64,000 nt of DNA from Plasmodiophora brassicae (lineage: Eukaryota; Endomyxa: Phytomyxea; Phytomyxea; Plasmodiophorida), in NCBI GenBank assembly GCA_036867785.1, contig CP145416.1:1302001-1366000 (forward strand), written 5' to 3'. This document shows, piece by piece, positions 20,744 to 32,200 of the stretch (position 1 is the first letter of the stretch; every line of letters begins with the position of its first letter). Under the pieces are notes generated by a model. The model was not told the origin of the DNA and did no database searches. It saw only the letters and a list, made by a program, of their open reading frames with translations. Both the position numbers and the translations under genes were made by a program.

Positions 20744-21128
20744 GGCTCGCCCTAGAGCGGCCTGGGCGACTCAGTCGCGCGGCATCTATGAACGATTGGC
20801 GCCGGGGTACCACAGATCGGGCCGGGGGAAACATGGGACCAGACCGTATCTTGCTTGCTGCTCGTATTGACGCTGTCGCTCGTGCTGGGCACCAGGGCAC
20901 AGGCCCCCCAAGCCGGTCGAGCCGGGGCGCAAGTTTTTCGCCCAATCACCGAATGCGTTGCCGCGCTCGGTCCTGTCGCCTTTCCGGAGATCGGCGCGTT
21001 TCGTCGCTGGGGGTGGCGCCTGTGACCGGCGGCGATCCACGAGACGCAACGTCCGGCCATACTGCCGTCGTCGCTCGTACCGCCGTCTACCTGGGGCACG
21101 ACGGCGACGCACGCGACTCGCTGTCGCC
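20744..21128. promoter_or_regulatory. Divergent promoter region, EF-hand-like gene and syntaxin
   Basis: A 385-bp gap between divergent start codons. Nothing else was recognised. Frames open on both strands have no domain. Confidence 0.35.
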
Positions 21129-22086
21129 ATGCAGAGCCGGCTCGATGACCTGAAGGCGTCGGGCGATTCGCCGAACGACAAGAAGGTCGAGACCAAGGTC
21201 GAGATGGTGAAGCTCGAGATCGAGCGCGGCAAATCCGAGGTCGACGAGTCGCTGGCGCCGTTCGCCGCCGTGATGGCCGGCATCCAGAAGATCGAGAAGC
21301 ACGTGGAGACGATCAACCTGCTGAAGCAGCGGTCGAAGCAGGAGGTCAAGGACGACGCGCAGCGCAAGATCATGGAGGACCTCGAGCGCACCATGATCGC
21401 CAGCAAGCGCGAAGCGCGCACCGTCAAGTCTGAACTGGATCGGATCGCCGCCGAGAACGCCAAGCTCGAGGACCAGGGGTCCACCACCGCCCAGATCCGC
21501 AAGAACCTCCTCAACACCCATGCCAGACACTTCCAAGAGGTGGGCATGGCGAGGAGCAGTACCCTGGCGCGCTCGACGTGCGCACTGACAGGTGCCCGCG
21601 TAGGTCGTGATTGAGTACCAGACCGCTGGTGACGCGTTCCGGGAATCGCTGAAGGAGCGCATCGCCCGGCAGGCGCGTATTGTCAAGGAGGACATCACTG
21701 AGGACCAAATCGAGGAGCTGATGAACAGCCCATCGCCCGGGGCAATCTTTCAGTCAGCCGTCGTCCGCCTGGACGACCGCATGATCGACGTCGTGCACGA
21801 AATTGAGGACCGGCACAAAGGCATGCTGGCCATCGAGCAGGGCGTCAAGGAGATTCAGGAGCTGTTCCAGGATATGGCTTGCCTCGTGGACCTGCAGCAG
21901 GAGACGCTGGACGTGATCGAGAAGAACGTGCTGGATGCGTCGAAGAACACCAAGGAGGGCGAGAAGAACATGATCAAGGCCGAGAAGCACTCCAAGAATG
22001 CACGCAAGGCGCAGTGCTGGATACTCTTCATCATCGCCGTCGTTGCCATTCTCATCGTCGTCTTCGTCATCCTCGTCAAGCATTGA
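21129..22086 (+). CDS. Syntaxin-type Qa-SNARE, copy 2
   Basis: Exon 1 is 21129-21539 and exon 2 is 21604-22086, giving 297 residues, the normal syntaxin length. The Habc helices start SEVDESLAPFAAVMAGIQ. The SNARE helix is LAIEQGVKEIQELFQDMA then LVDLQQETLDVIEKNVLD, with the zero-layer glutamine in DLQQE. The C-terminus is a membrane anchor (CWILFIIAVVAILIVVFVIL) followed by only three residues. This is the standard plasma-membrane syntaxin/SSO layout. Its paralogue at 17882-18949 is on the opposite strand, differs in intron position (that gene splits later in the helix linker) and has an extra tail. The two flank the EF-hand-like and coiled-coil genes. Confidence 0.92.
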
Positions 22087-22278
22087 GGCCCGCGCCCACA
22101 GCCGAGTCCAGCGGCCTATAATTACGTATACGACGAGTATTTATTCAGCATCCTAAACGAGGTCGCTGTACCTATCAATGGCAGCAAGCCCTGGTCAGCT
22201 GCCGACGATGAGCACAGTTACTCCCGGTTCCCATTACACTGCCACACTCTTTTAGGGCGACGGCCGCCGCGCGTTGTG

Positions 22279-22794
22279 ATGCCGCCGGTGTCGGTATGGC
22301 TGGTGCCGTCTCCGGGGTCGCCGAACGAGGCCTTCTGGCAGGAGCAGATCGCCGCTGCATGTGCGAGGACGTCGACGCCGCCGTTCCCGCCGCACGTGAC
22401 GCTGACGACGCTGTCGTCGGCCAACGCCGATGACATCGACAACGCGGTCACCGAGATCGTCGAAGCGTTCCAACCGATAACGCTGTCCTGCGCAGATGTC
22501 GGCACGTCGTCAACGTTCTGGATGTGCGTCCTCGCTGACATGGTCGTCTCGGACGAGCTGGGCGCGTTGCGGCGTGTCGCGGTCGGGCACCTGCGCGACA
22601 CGCGCTCGGGCATATACCGTCCACATTGTTCCCTGATCTACGCCGACATCAGCGCCGATGACCGACAGCGTATCGCCGACGACATACGGCAGCAGGGGCG
22701 CATCCCGGGTGCCACGTTCCAATGCGACAGGATCGTCCTGGTGGACACATCCGACCCCGATTACGCTCGTTGGATAGTAGAACCAGTGACGTAG
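22279..22794 (+). CDS. Cyclic phosphodiesterase, 2H phosphoesterase superfamily
   Basis: A single exon of 171 residues. The ATG at 22279 is used; the codon just before it is GTG. The two catalytic histidine motifs of the 2H fold are present: PPHVTLTTL at about 36-44 and RPHCSLIYA at about 115-123. Plant and yeast enzymes of this size open ADP-ribose 1'',2''-cyclic phosphate and nucleoside 2',3'-cyclic phosphates made during tRNA splicing. The opening SVWLVPSPGSP and the length match plant CPDase. It is compact and soluble, with no targeting signal. Confidence 0.88.
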   Translation: MPPVSVWLVPSPGSPNEAFWQEQIAAACARTSTPPFPPHVTLTTLSSANADDIDNAVTEIVEAFQPITLSCADVGTSSTFWMCVLADMVVSDELGALRRVAVGHLRDTRSGIYRPHCSLIYADISADDRQRIADDIRQQGRIPGATFQCDRIVLVDTSDPDYARWIVEPVT

Positions 22795-23137
22795 TGCGGC
22801 ACATATCGGGCTTGTAGAGCACGGGCCCCCCCTTGACGAGCGCGCCTGCAGACGGCGAGCGACAATACATAGCCTTGGCATCGGCCTTGCATGGAATGGC
22901 ACAGCGTCAAGTCGGAATGAATGATAGTCGTCCAAAAGCGCAGGTCGGATCGCCTCCCCGGTTGCTGAAATGCTTTCCCGGATGAAGACTATCGGGGGCG
23001 TTTGAACACATCGCACCCTAGCAAGTTCCTCGTGAAGGTGGATTCGTTTATTTGACGAGTGTAATGTTCGACGACGCGATACGGATGACTGGTGTCTTTC
23101 TCTCAAGGTGCATTTGGACGGACGCACAGCCAGCCTG
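22795..23137. other. Convergent intergenic region, nothing recognised
   Basis: A 343-bp gap between the CPDase stop (plus strand) and the copy-2 7-TM stop (minus strand). No feature was seen. Confidence 0.4.
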
Positions 23138-24617
23138 TCAGCGCTGGGTCATTGTGCTCCTGCGGTCCGCCGATTTCGTGGACTGCATGTTTGGCAGCGG
23201 GCCGATAGACGCGTCCCGCGTACTGGAACCGAAAACAACGCCGAGAGCCGTCTTCAGCCACTTGTGCACGAACGATGGCCGAGGTCGGAACGCCGCCATC
23301 TCGAACCCGATCTTGACGTAAGTCGAAACGCAGGCCACAAAGAAGGTCGACATAAAGATCGTGTAGTTGTCAACGGCGGCAGAGGCAACCCCAAAGAGAA
23401 GGACCAGCACCACCTGCACCATCCCAGCACGACCTGCGCGAACCACGACACTAGCGAAGTGCATCCGCTTCTTGTTCTCCGCTTTCCCAATAACGGTTTC
23501 GGACATGGTCATGAGCTTCTGCGACAGTTTCTTCCCGTTCAACGTAAAGTCAAAGTTGGTGTACAGGAACATGACCAAGTAGAAGAGGACAAGGTATTGT
23601 GTACTCGTCACGTTGGTCTCGATACACGCCGAGACGATCTGTTGGATTATGTCGCCGACGCAGAGGAGCACGACAAGGGCCCTGTGTTACCATGTCTAAA
23701 CTAATGCAAACGGGCACAAACGCCAAGTCGACGTCTTACCGAGTTGACAACGCGAGAAGGCGGAACCACTTTGCCCGTTTTTCGGCGTTCTCGTTCAACA
23801 TGTCGTTCAGCTGGAACGATAGGCAGGCCGTGCCCAAGACCTGGAACGGGGCGGATGCGGAATACAGGTACAGTTCAGGGCGCGCCTCAATGCATTGCAG
23901 GTCGCAAATGATCGCGTTGGCCGTGTAGATGACCTCGAGAATTGCCGAAATCATCGACGTCAACAGGACCATAATCGGATACCGCGGTGGACGACGGAAG
24001 CGCAGCTGCTCATCGAAGCAGAAGCAAACGATTAACACACTGGATATCAAGATGGTCACGAGGGCGCTAAGAAAGAACAGGATACCAAGGTAAAATGCTG
24101 CATTCGAGGGAGATGCCAGCACGCCTGCCGCCGGATTGGCATCCCCAGAAGCCATGACGATCAGTGCGTCCGGGTTGCTGCGAACCCGGTCGTACGTTGT
24201 TTCGGGTACCCGGTACGGCACCATGACAATAGGCACCTGCTTGAACGCGCTCGTGTACGCCAGGTACTGATGCGCTGTCGCGCCGTCCTGCGCGATCGTC
24301 CCGTGTGTGAACACGATGCCGAGGCATCCGGCTGAGACACACGACTGCGCCCAAAGGCGAGCGCTGATTCGAATGCGATAGTCGACGATGATGACGTGGT
24401 CGCGCGCGCCCTCCGACAGCACGTAATTGACCTGGTCGGCCTCAGGGACGATGAAAGTCGGCGCCATGACTCGGAACGACGCATTGCCGCAAGCGAAGTG
24501 GTACGCGGTGACGCTGTTGAGCACAACCTGTTTCGTATCGCTGCTGTTGACCAGCACGAAATCCGCATGGGCGATGGCAAACGTGCATAAGGCGACGATG
24601 ATAAAAGAGGGCGGCAT
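23138..24617 (-). CDS. Seven-TM protein with PA-like ectodomain, copy 2
   Basis: Exon 1 is 24617-23740 and exon 2 is 23681-23138 (544 bp, the same as in copy 1), giving 473 residues. It has a signal peptide (MPPSFIIVALCTFAIAHA), the same PA-like ectodomain and the same seven spans and intron position as 14904-16407. DNA identity to copy 1 is uneven. The ectodomain part (about 24100-24540 against 15880-16320) is near 96% by eye, while the first transmembrane part is nearer 75%. This is what gene conversion or strong local constraint would leave. Function is unknown. It shares a 103-bp divergent promoter with the formin-like gene. Confidence 0.75.
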
Positions 24618-24720
24618 GACTATGACGAGCCCGCCAGGCGGTCTACATAGGTGGTACGATCCCCCTAGTGAGGATCAGGGCCTGGTACCCCCATGAATTC
24701 GCTATCCGATCCAAGTACCG

Positions 24721-25671
24721 ATGCGCGTCGATGCCTGGGCGTTCCAGCAGAGCTACGACGACATGTACCAGGAGGTGTGTGCCGAGTCGTCGTTGCCCGA
24801 TTGCTGGACGTTTGCTGACACACTGTGTCAGGCCCATCGGAAGGTCGACGTGGGGCAATCCGCATTGCACGACGTCGACCACGCGGATAGGTTCCATCAG
24901 CTGCTGCGGCTGATCCTGGCGGTCGGCCACGTGCTGAACGGCGGCACGCCGAAAGGGCAAGCCTGTGGCTTCGGGCTGCCCGCCCTCCGGCAGCTGGTGT
25001 CTGTGAAGGCAACGGACATCTCGGGCAGCAGTCTCCTGCACATCATCGTTCGGCACGTGCAGCAGCACTCGCCCGGCGTGGGCACCTTCACACAGCAGTT
25101 GGCCAGTTTGGCGCGCGTAACCGCCTGCCCACCTGCACACACAAGCCTGTCGCCGATTCGCTGGCTGCGGCCGTAATCGAAACAGGCGTCACGTGTCGAC
25201 AGCGACCCATGCGTCGCCGAGTGCCGGGACCTGGTCCGTCAGATGAAGAACGTCGAGTCGCAGATCGCGGCGTTCGACGACACCCGATCCGGCACGGACA
25301 AGTTCAAGGACGTCATGTCGGCGTTCCTCGCGGCTAAGGCTCGCCAAGCCACAGCGTTGATGGAGCAGGTTGACGCGTTGCTGGCTGACGTCGGCCGCGT
25401 GTCGGCCTGGTATGGCGGGCCGCCAGGAAAGGCCACATGGGGCACCCTGTTCAAGACACTGCACGACTTCTCGGGATCGTACGTGCAGGCGGAGAGGTCT
25501 GTGGCCAAACCGACCGGCGGCGGGAAAGGGGCCCTCGGCCTGCCGCGTGCGTGTCTGGCACCCGTGGAGACCGACGTCGTCTATTACTACATCGCGACCA
25601 GTATTGGGGCCAAGGGCCGAAACGGGTTGTTGGAATGTATCGCACGGAATTCGACATCCTTCCAACGTTGA
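24721..25671 (+). CDS. Formin-like protein with only the C-terminal half of FH2
   Basis: Exon 1 is 24721-25116 and exon 2 is 25186-25671 (69-bp intron), giving 293 residues. FH2 signatures are LLRLILAVGHVLNGGTPKGQ then CGFGLPALRQLV, and later the post-helix region (KFKDVMSAFLAAKARQA, GGPPGKATWGTLFKTLHDF). FH2 domains nucleate actin filaments and ride their barbed ends. A full FH2 is about 400 residues; here the lasso and most of the knob, plus any proline-rich FH1, are missing. The 103 bp upstream to the divergent 7-TM gene leaves no room for them. It is either a truncated copy or a regulatory fragment. The last ~50 residues after the domain are not recognised. Confidence 0.7.
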
Positions 25672-26259
25672 CGTTGTTGAGCTGCCTGTTGTATTCGTAT
25701 TGAGGTCTACCAGGGCATGTCGCTGTTACGTCGGCTGAGACGATGCAACCCGCTGTGGACGCTGTCCGACGTCAGCGCGTTGTCGAACATGCGGCTGCAG
25801 GCTGCTTGTTCGACACGACGCATCATACTGCGACACGATCCAACTGGACCTGTTCATGATGTGGAGGAGGCCCTGTCAACAGGCCGGGTCGGGTCGTGTC
25901 GCAGCATGACGCGCCGCGAGCAATCTACAATACCACATCGAGTCGCGCGCACCACCACCATATTCAAGTGGTTAATTCGAAAGGCAAACGGGTACCCACG
26001 TCCACTTCCCAAACCCCGATATTCAACTTCGTCAAGAAGCCGCGTTTGGAGAACCAGCCAACCTTGGCACGTCCGGCGTGCATGCGGAACGTACGCAGAG
26101 CGCGGGCCAACGGGAGGATGCCCCCCGCTCCTCCTTTTGGGGGGGCCGTGGCCTGGCGGCGGTCCCGCCCAAGTCCAGCGGGCCCGACGCCGTCACAGGT
26201 ACCTCCTTGTGTCGAAAAATAATCCCCACTTCGTGATTGACGGGGTGCCGTCCCCCACC
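25672..26259. other. Intergenic region upstream of the Furry-like gene
   Basis: A 588-bp gap. The downstream frame stays open across most of it, but codon use is poor and there is no domain, so ATG 26260 is preferred as the start. It contains the hairpin at 25828-25904. Confidence 0.35.
25828..25904. repeat. Imperfect hairpin, 14-bp stem
   Basis: CTGCGACACGATCC at 25828-25841 pairs with GGGTCGTGTCGCAG at 25891-25904 (13 of 14). The ~49-nt loop includes a second small palindrome (CCTGTCAACAGG). Confidence 0.5.
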
Positions 26260-29200
26260 ATGTCGTCCGTCTCGGTCTCCCAGATGGTCGACAAGTGGGA
26301 AGCGGCGGCCGGCCCCGCATCGCCGCCTCCGGCAACGGACGAGGAGCTCGCGCCGCCCAGCATGCAGGCCGCCGCGCCGTCGCCGCTTGATGCCGACAGC
26401 TGCCGACAGTTGCTGAGGCGGATTGCGGTCCAGGCAGCGGAAACGGCACAGGCACGGTCGAGACGCTTGGACCTGGCGGACGGATCCGGGTCGCCTCGTG
26501 TCATTGCCGTTGTGTTCGAGCACCTGCTGGACAAGTACTACGAGGGCATCGCCAAGGTCTACGCGGCAACCACGGGCGCCGAGCCGGTTGCCCTCCCTGA
26601 CGCATGGGGCGGTTTCCTGCGCTCCCTGGAGTTCGAACCCGCCTGCTTCGCAGTGCTGCGGCAACTGGCCAAGGTCAATGCCGAAGACGTCGTCGCGACC
26701 GCGCTCCGGATCGAGTTCAAGGCGGACCACGATGCCAGCCCGCTCTTGCGTGAAGCCATGAGCGATCTGACGGACCGAGTTGCGGCACGCGTCATCTCGG
26801 CCAGCCTGACGTCGACAAAGACAATGTCGTCGCACAGGTCAGCATACGCAACACGACATGCCATGCCTGTTCTGCGCTGACTCCTGAACGGGCAGCGTCG
26901 GAAGCCTACTGGATCGTGCAATTGCGGCTTATAGGACAGAACCGACATATGCTGACGACTGGGCGAAGGCAATTGGCATCATATCGGTCGACCACTTGGA
27001 CGCTGTGCTGTCGGCATTCAAGACGGAGTTCCAGCGGCACGAATCAAAATCATCAATCGGACCGCAGGCAGCTGAGGCGCTTGCAATGATGACATATGTA
27101 CGCGTAGTACTTGCGGGACTTACCGAAGAGGAGAACCGCACGCGCATCGTCAAAGTGCTGAACATTCATCGAGGTAAGACGCAGCAGCTGTCGTGAGGTT
27201 CTACGCAAATGACCGTCGATCCGTTTCAAAGACATATTTGCCAACAAGAAGCTGAAAGGAGTGCCTCCGGTTTCTGTCGCTCAGTTAACCGTTCTCGATG
27301 TCGCCCTGCGGCAGTGGGGATACCAGTCGCCGTTGGCGCCCGAGACGCTGGAGTGTCTGTATCGACGTGCGGAGAAGTTGTCACACACGCCGCAGTGCAA
27401 GGCACCAGCTCTGAAGCTCATGGCGACCATCTTGGAACGCAGCCAGCAGGACGTGTACCTGCGTCAGTTTGAGCCGTTCCTCCGCAAACGGGTCCTTCGC
27501 CATGTCGATAACCCGCGTAAGGTCGCGCACTGCCTGCGCATTCTGCTTCGCGTCCTTCGGGGACCCTACCAGTCGCCTGTTCATTACCATGGTACTCTCG
27601 CCGTCCATTGATGTGAGACCGGGGACTGACCTCCCTGTACGGTGCACGTAGCTTCAGATGCTACTGCCGCAAACAGTATCGGCGTGCATCCCCGCTCCGA
27701 CGATAGTAGTTTCCACCCGTACGCCTGCACGATGCGCGAAGAGTTGCAATCTTCAATTGTGGCACTCGTTACATCCTCCCTGTTCAACAAGAAGGTGCTG
27801 CAATTGGCGTGGCCTCGATACCAGATGGAGCTGGTGGAAATCGTCATGCAACTTGCTTGCATCGACGTGGACTGGGTTATCGAACGTATCGTCCTTAACC
27901 TGCTGTCTTTGAAACGATTTCCAAGCGCACACCTGTTGGCATTCGCAGTTACCAGGCGGCTTGCTGACCACACGGGGCCCTTCCAGAAATTTCACCGGCG
28001 GTCTGTTGACACGGGCATGCTTCGTACCCTTACCGACCGCATCGAAACCATGCTTGGCAAGGCCCTTGGTGATATTCCGTACGAACAGTCACGCGAACCT
28101 CTTCAAATCGTTGCGATCCCATCATCGATCCGCGCTGCTGATTTACAATGCGGGACAGGTGCTGCCCAATTGGACACTGACTACGAGGGCAGCGCTCATG
28201 GCACAAACCTCGATGCTTACGACGCCGATGGCGATTCTGACGATAGGAGCCTGGATGGGTCGCCATACCGTTCCACCAGCTACAGCTACAGCACAGCAAC
28301 GTTCACGCTTCGCATGCAGTCTGGAGGCGAATTTCCGTTCTTGCAAACGGTCGCCCCAGCAGATGCTCAAACAGTCGGAAGTCCTGGTCTCGGCATGCGT
28401 CGCCGTAGTGCTCCTACGATTGGCGTGGCGCCTTCAATGCTGGGCAGGTAGACGTCCGTTTGAACATTGTGACCTTGCACGGTCTTACGGTTTGCTGTAG
28501 ACGCAATTCAGTACCAGCGTTGGGTGATACTGCGAATCCTACAAGCCATGGAGTAAGCCCAAAGCAAGCAAACCTACTGCAGCTGGCAGAGTCTGCCATG
28601 AAAGCAGTTGCAACGTTGCCATCAGAGGCCAGCTGTATCAATGCGGAAAGTGCGACCTACATTCCTCGTTGGATACTGCACTCTTCAGCTTCGTTGGCTC
28701 TTTGCGCGTCATCTGCTATGCAGGAGATGTGCGCACACTGTTCCAGCGAGTGGTTCCCAGCCATCACCGAGTCTTGTGCGGGCTACTTGGCGAACTCGAT
28801 TGAACGACACGACATATCGTCGGTAACAACGCTGCTGCTGCAGTTGGCAGCAAACGTCGAGTGCTGGTCATGCAAGGAGAGAACAGAGAGTATATCCACC
28901 AGCGATTTCAAGGCATTACAGACGCTCGATGCGACTGCGTTGGCATATCTGGCGCACGAATCTGCGGTCGTTCGTCGCGGAGCTTATCGATTGTTAACTG
29001 CCAACCAACATGCTTATGAAGGAGTCGGTACCTCCGGAAAGACTTGGTGCCTCGGCTCCCATATCGAGCAGAACGGTTTGTACCAATCAGTAGCCCAGAA
29101 TGCGATCCTCCTGACTAATAGTTCGTTTCAGATGCGAACCTTGGAGCCTCAGCTGCATTGCTCTTGTTTGATTATCACAAATCGCAGTATCCTGGGGAAG

Positions 29201-32200
29201 TAACATCTCCTGCATTTACTCCCAAGCTGACCGATATTCTACTTGAGGATTCAATTGGCGCCGAAGCCATTGCGGCAGGGCTAGCATCTTTGATTAACAA
29301 TGTGGCCCTAAATGCCGACGCTCTACCGATTCTCGAGCAGGCGCAATCCATCGTGGAAGCTTATTTGTCGAGACTCCTCGTGGGCGAATCTGTCAATCTG
29401 GCCGAGACTGTTTCTCTGTCCATCGTTGTTCTGCTGTCCATCCGACCGAAAGCCGAACTTGCACTTAACGATACTTTTCTCAACATGTGGAAATGCCTGC
29501 TTGCAATGGACGACGCGCCTAACCAGGTACGCATTACTGAATCGCGCCCATCATATCTGCTTACTGACCCTGATTGCGGCGTTCGCCAGAACGTCATCGA
29601 CTTCGCGTTATGTGCTGCGCACGTAGACCACTTAGCACTTCTTCTTCTGACTCTTAATCGTGAGTTAAAGTCAGCTCCTTGTCCGGTACCTGGATCCAAT
29701 TGTGCTAACAGAGGCCCGTGCTGTACATACGCCATCGTCGACCAAGCAGCCGACACGGAGCCGGAAACATCAGCAGCAACAGTCGCCTGATCGTGCCTGT
29801 GTCGACAGGGCATGGGCACACTACCTCGTGGCACTGAGCACGCCGCAACGACTTCGCCATGCCTTCGCGAAATCACCACGTGTGCGGTCACTGTTCCTTG
29901 ACTTATGCAGGTTCGGCATTACCAGGTAGGATTGCTTGAGCGCGTTAAAATCTACTCCAGCTGTATTGAATCGTGTCTCTGAAGATCGGCAGTGAAGTGG
30001 GCACGGCATCCTTCCCATCTTTCAGCTCGTGCCCAATTCCTCGACAATGTTTGCTTTGCCCTCCGCCGCCGCCACAAATACGAAGGCGGTGAGTTCCCCC
30101 ATGTGTCGCGTTTCCTTATGGGTTGCTAAATGAGCTGCTAGTGGATTTCTCAGGGCCATTCCTTGAAGCTGATTTACCCGAATGGATACAAGAGGATCGC
30201 GCGTTGACACTAGTCGAGCTGAGGGCCTGGACCGAGTGCGGCGAAGTGACGTCCCCAAACGCCGAAGACCTGCTGTCGTTCATCAAGACGCAGTGGTCAA
30301 TGTCAATTGAGGAGAGCCTAGCGAAAGACAAGTCCCGTCGAGGTATTTCCGACAAGGAAAGGGCTGCGAAACTTGTCGAGTCGCAAGCCCACATGAACAA
30401 AAAGGTTCAATGTCTTGAGACTTCAGTCAGTCGTCTGATGTTGTCGATTAGTTACCGAAAGCTCTTCTGGACATGCGAACAAGGGCTTTCTGGTGCGCAT
30501 CCCGCTTGCTGAGTCTCGGCCCTACACTGTCCGGCGAGCAAGTCGATGAAGGCAGGTGGTCGTTGGCACCGCTGTCCTTCGTACGGACGACAACAGTGGC
30601 TTCAGGCGGATGGGTGGATTGGGCGTTGCGCGGGGAGGCACTTGGAGTACCAATCCTTCAGATGTTTTTATGCTTCCACTGGCATGAAATGAGAAAGCTG
30701 CTTGATCGCTTGTACGTGCGGGGCTAGGCATTCTGTTTCTGCGGTCAATAACGTGCGTTCAGGTACTGGGCCAGTAGTCAAAAGGACCCCCTTGCTCGAA
30801 ATTTGTTTGCTGGGTGCGCTTCCCAAATTGTTCCAGTCTTGTTCGGCCTCTCTGCAGCTATGCAGCGTCATGAGCTAGAAGATTGCGTCCCGTTAACTGA
30901 TGGCGACGTCCTCGAGCAGAATCAAAAGCGGCCACTGATCCACGAGATTCTCGCACCGCTGCTTGTGTGCGCCATTTTCCATCTGGGCAGGTCAGCGATG
31001 CGTAATGATTGCGCTGCTAGATGCGTTTGACGTTGGTTTCGGTCAGTCCGTCCCGTGACGTTTCGCAGACCGCTGCGTCAATGCTGGCTCGCCTATGTGA
31101 CACTCTAGTCCCCAAGTCATCCACAGCGGAACAGGTATGAATCGCATTGGATAGAAGGCATGCGGGTTCGTGATTGCCGTTTGCAGACGAAAGCCCTCGC
31201 AATGCTCCGGACACATCATCCTGACTTGCAAAGCCAGATCGTCTCCATTCGTTGCAAGAACGCAATGTTCATCGCGAGGGCGGTTGCCGACTTATGCCAT
31301 GTCGATGTAATCGCGTTGATTCTTCAAGAAGCCGTCCTTCGTTGGGGACAGTTCCACAACAAGCAATGGCAACAGAAGCAGTGGCTTTGCGAGGCCTTCG
31401 AACCGTTCTTCCTCGCTTTACCGCTGCGTCAGTTCGCATCAATCGCCGGTGAGGAAGCAGCACAGTTGCTCCTGGAAGTAAGCCCCCACATATGCATGCT
31501 TGTAAGGTCTGTATCTGAAACGGATAACCACAGGATATGGTGAACGTCACTCGGTCGCTTGTCCGCGATGATTCGCCCGCACTTCAAGCGCTCCTCAACA
31601 TCTGGCAAAGCATTGCTGGCGCTCGTGCCGATCCACATCGCAACGGGAACGTTAGGGAGATCTGCGAATTCCTGTTGGACCAGTCTGCCCGCTTTCTTGA
31701 CGATGAACGGTACAGCGATTATATCGAAGCGGCCAGGCTTATTGCCGTTGAGCTTCATCGGCATTCGTCGCTGGCGGTTCTCGATTGCCTCCTGCAACGA
31801 TTTGAAACCTTGGACGTGTCGTTGCAGGCGCAGTCGGATCCTGTTGCAGCATTGCGAACTCCATGCACGTTGTTGTCTGCCATCATTGGATCACGCTTTC
31901 AAACGTGCCGGGCTCGACTACCTGCTATCCTGCAGCACATTTTTGTCTGGCTCCCTTTCCCAGGATCACCATGTAGTGAGGTACCGCCATGCTCATGTCT
32001 CGTCAATGGGTCGTGTTCTGAATCTGCTCACATAGGTGCTTCACGACATTCTGCACTTTCTCCGCCATTCCGATCCAGGCACGTTGACGGGACTGATCCG
32101 TCCCATCCCATGCCTTCAAGGCGTCCAGTTCCAATGGAGCGGCACATCTTTGTGGGAAACGCAGGCACCTAATGATGCCATTGACGATGCGGCAATTCTC

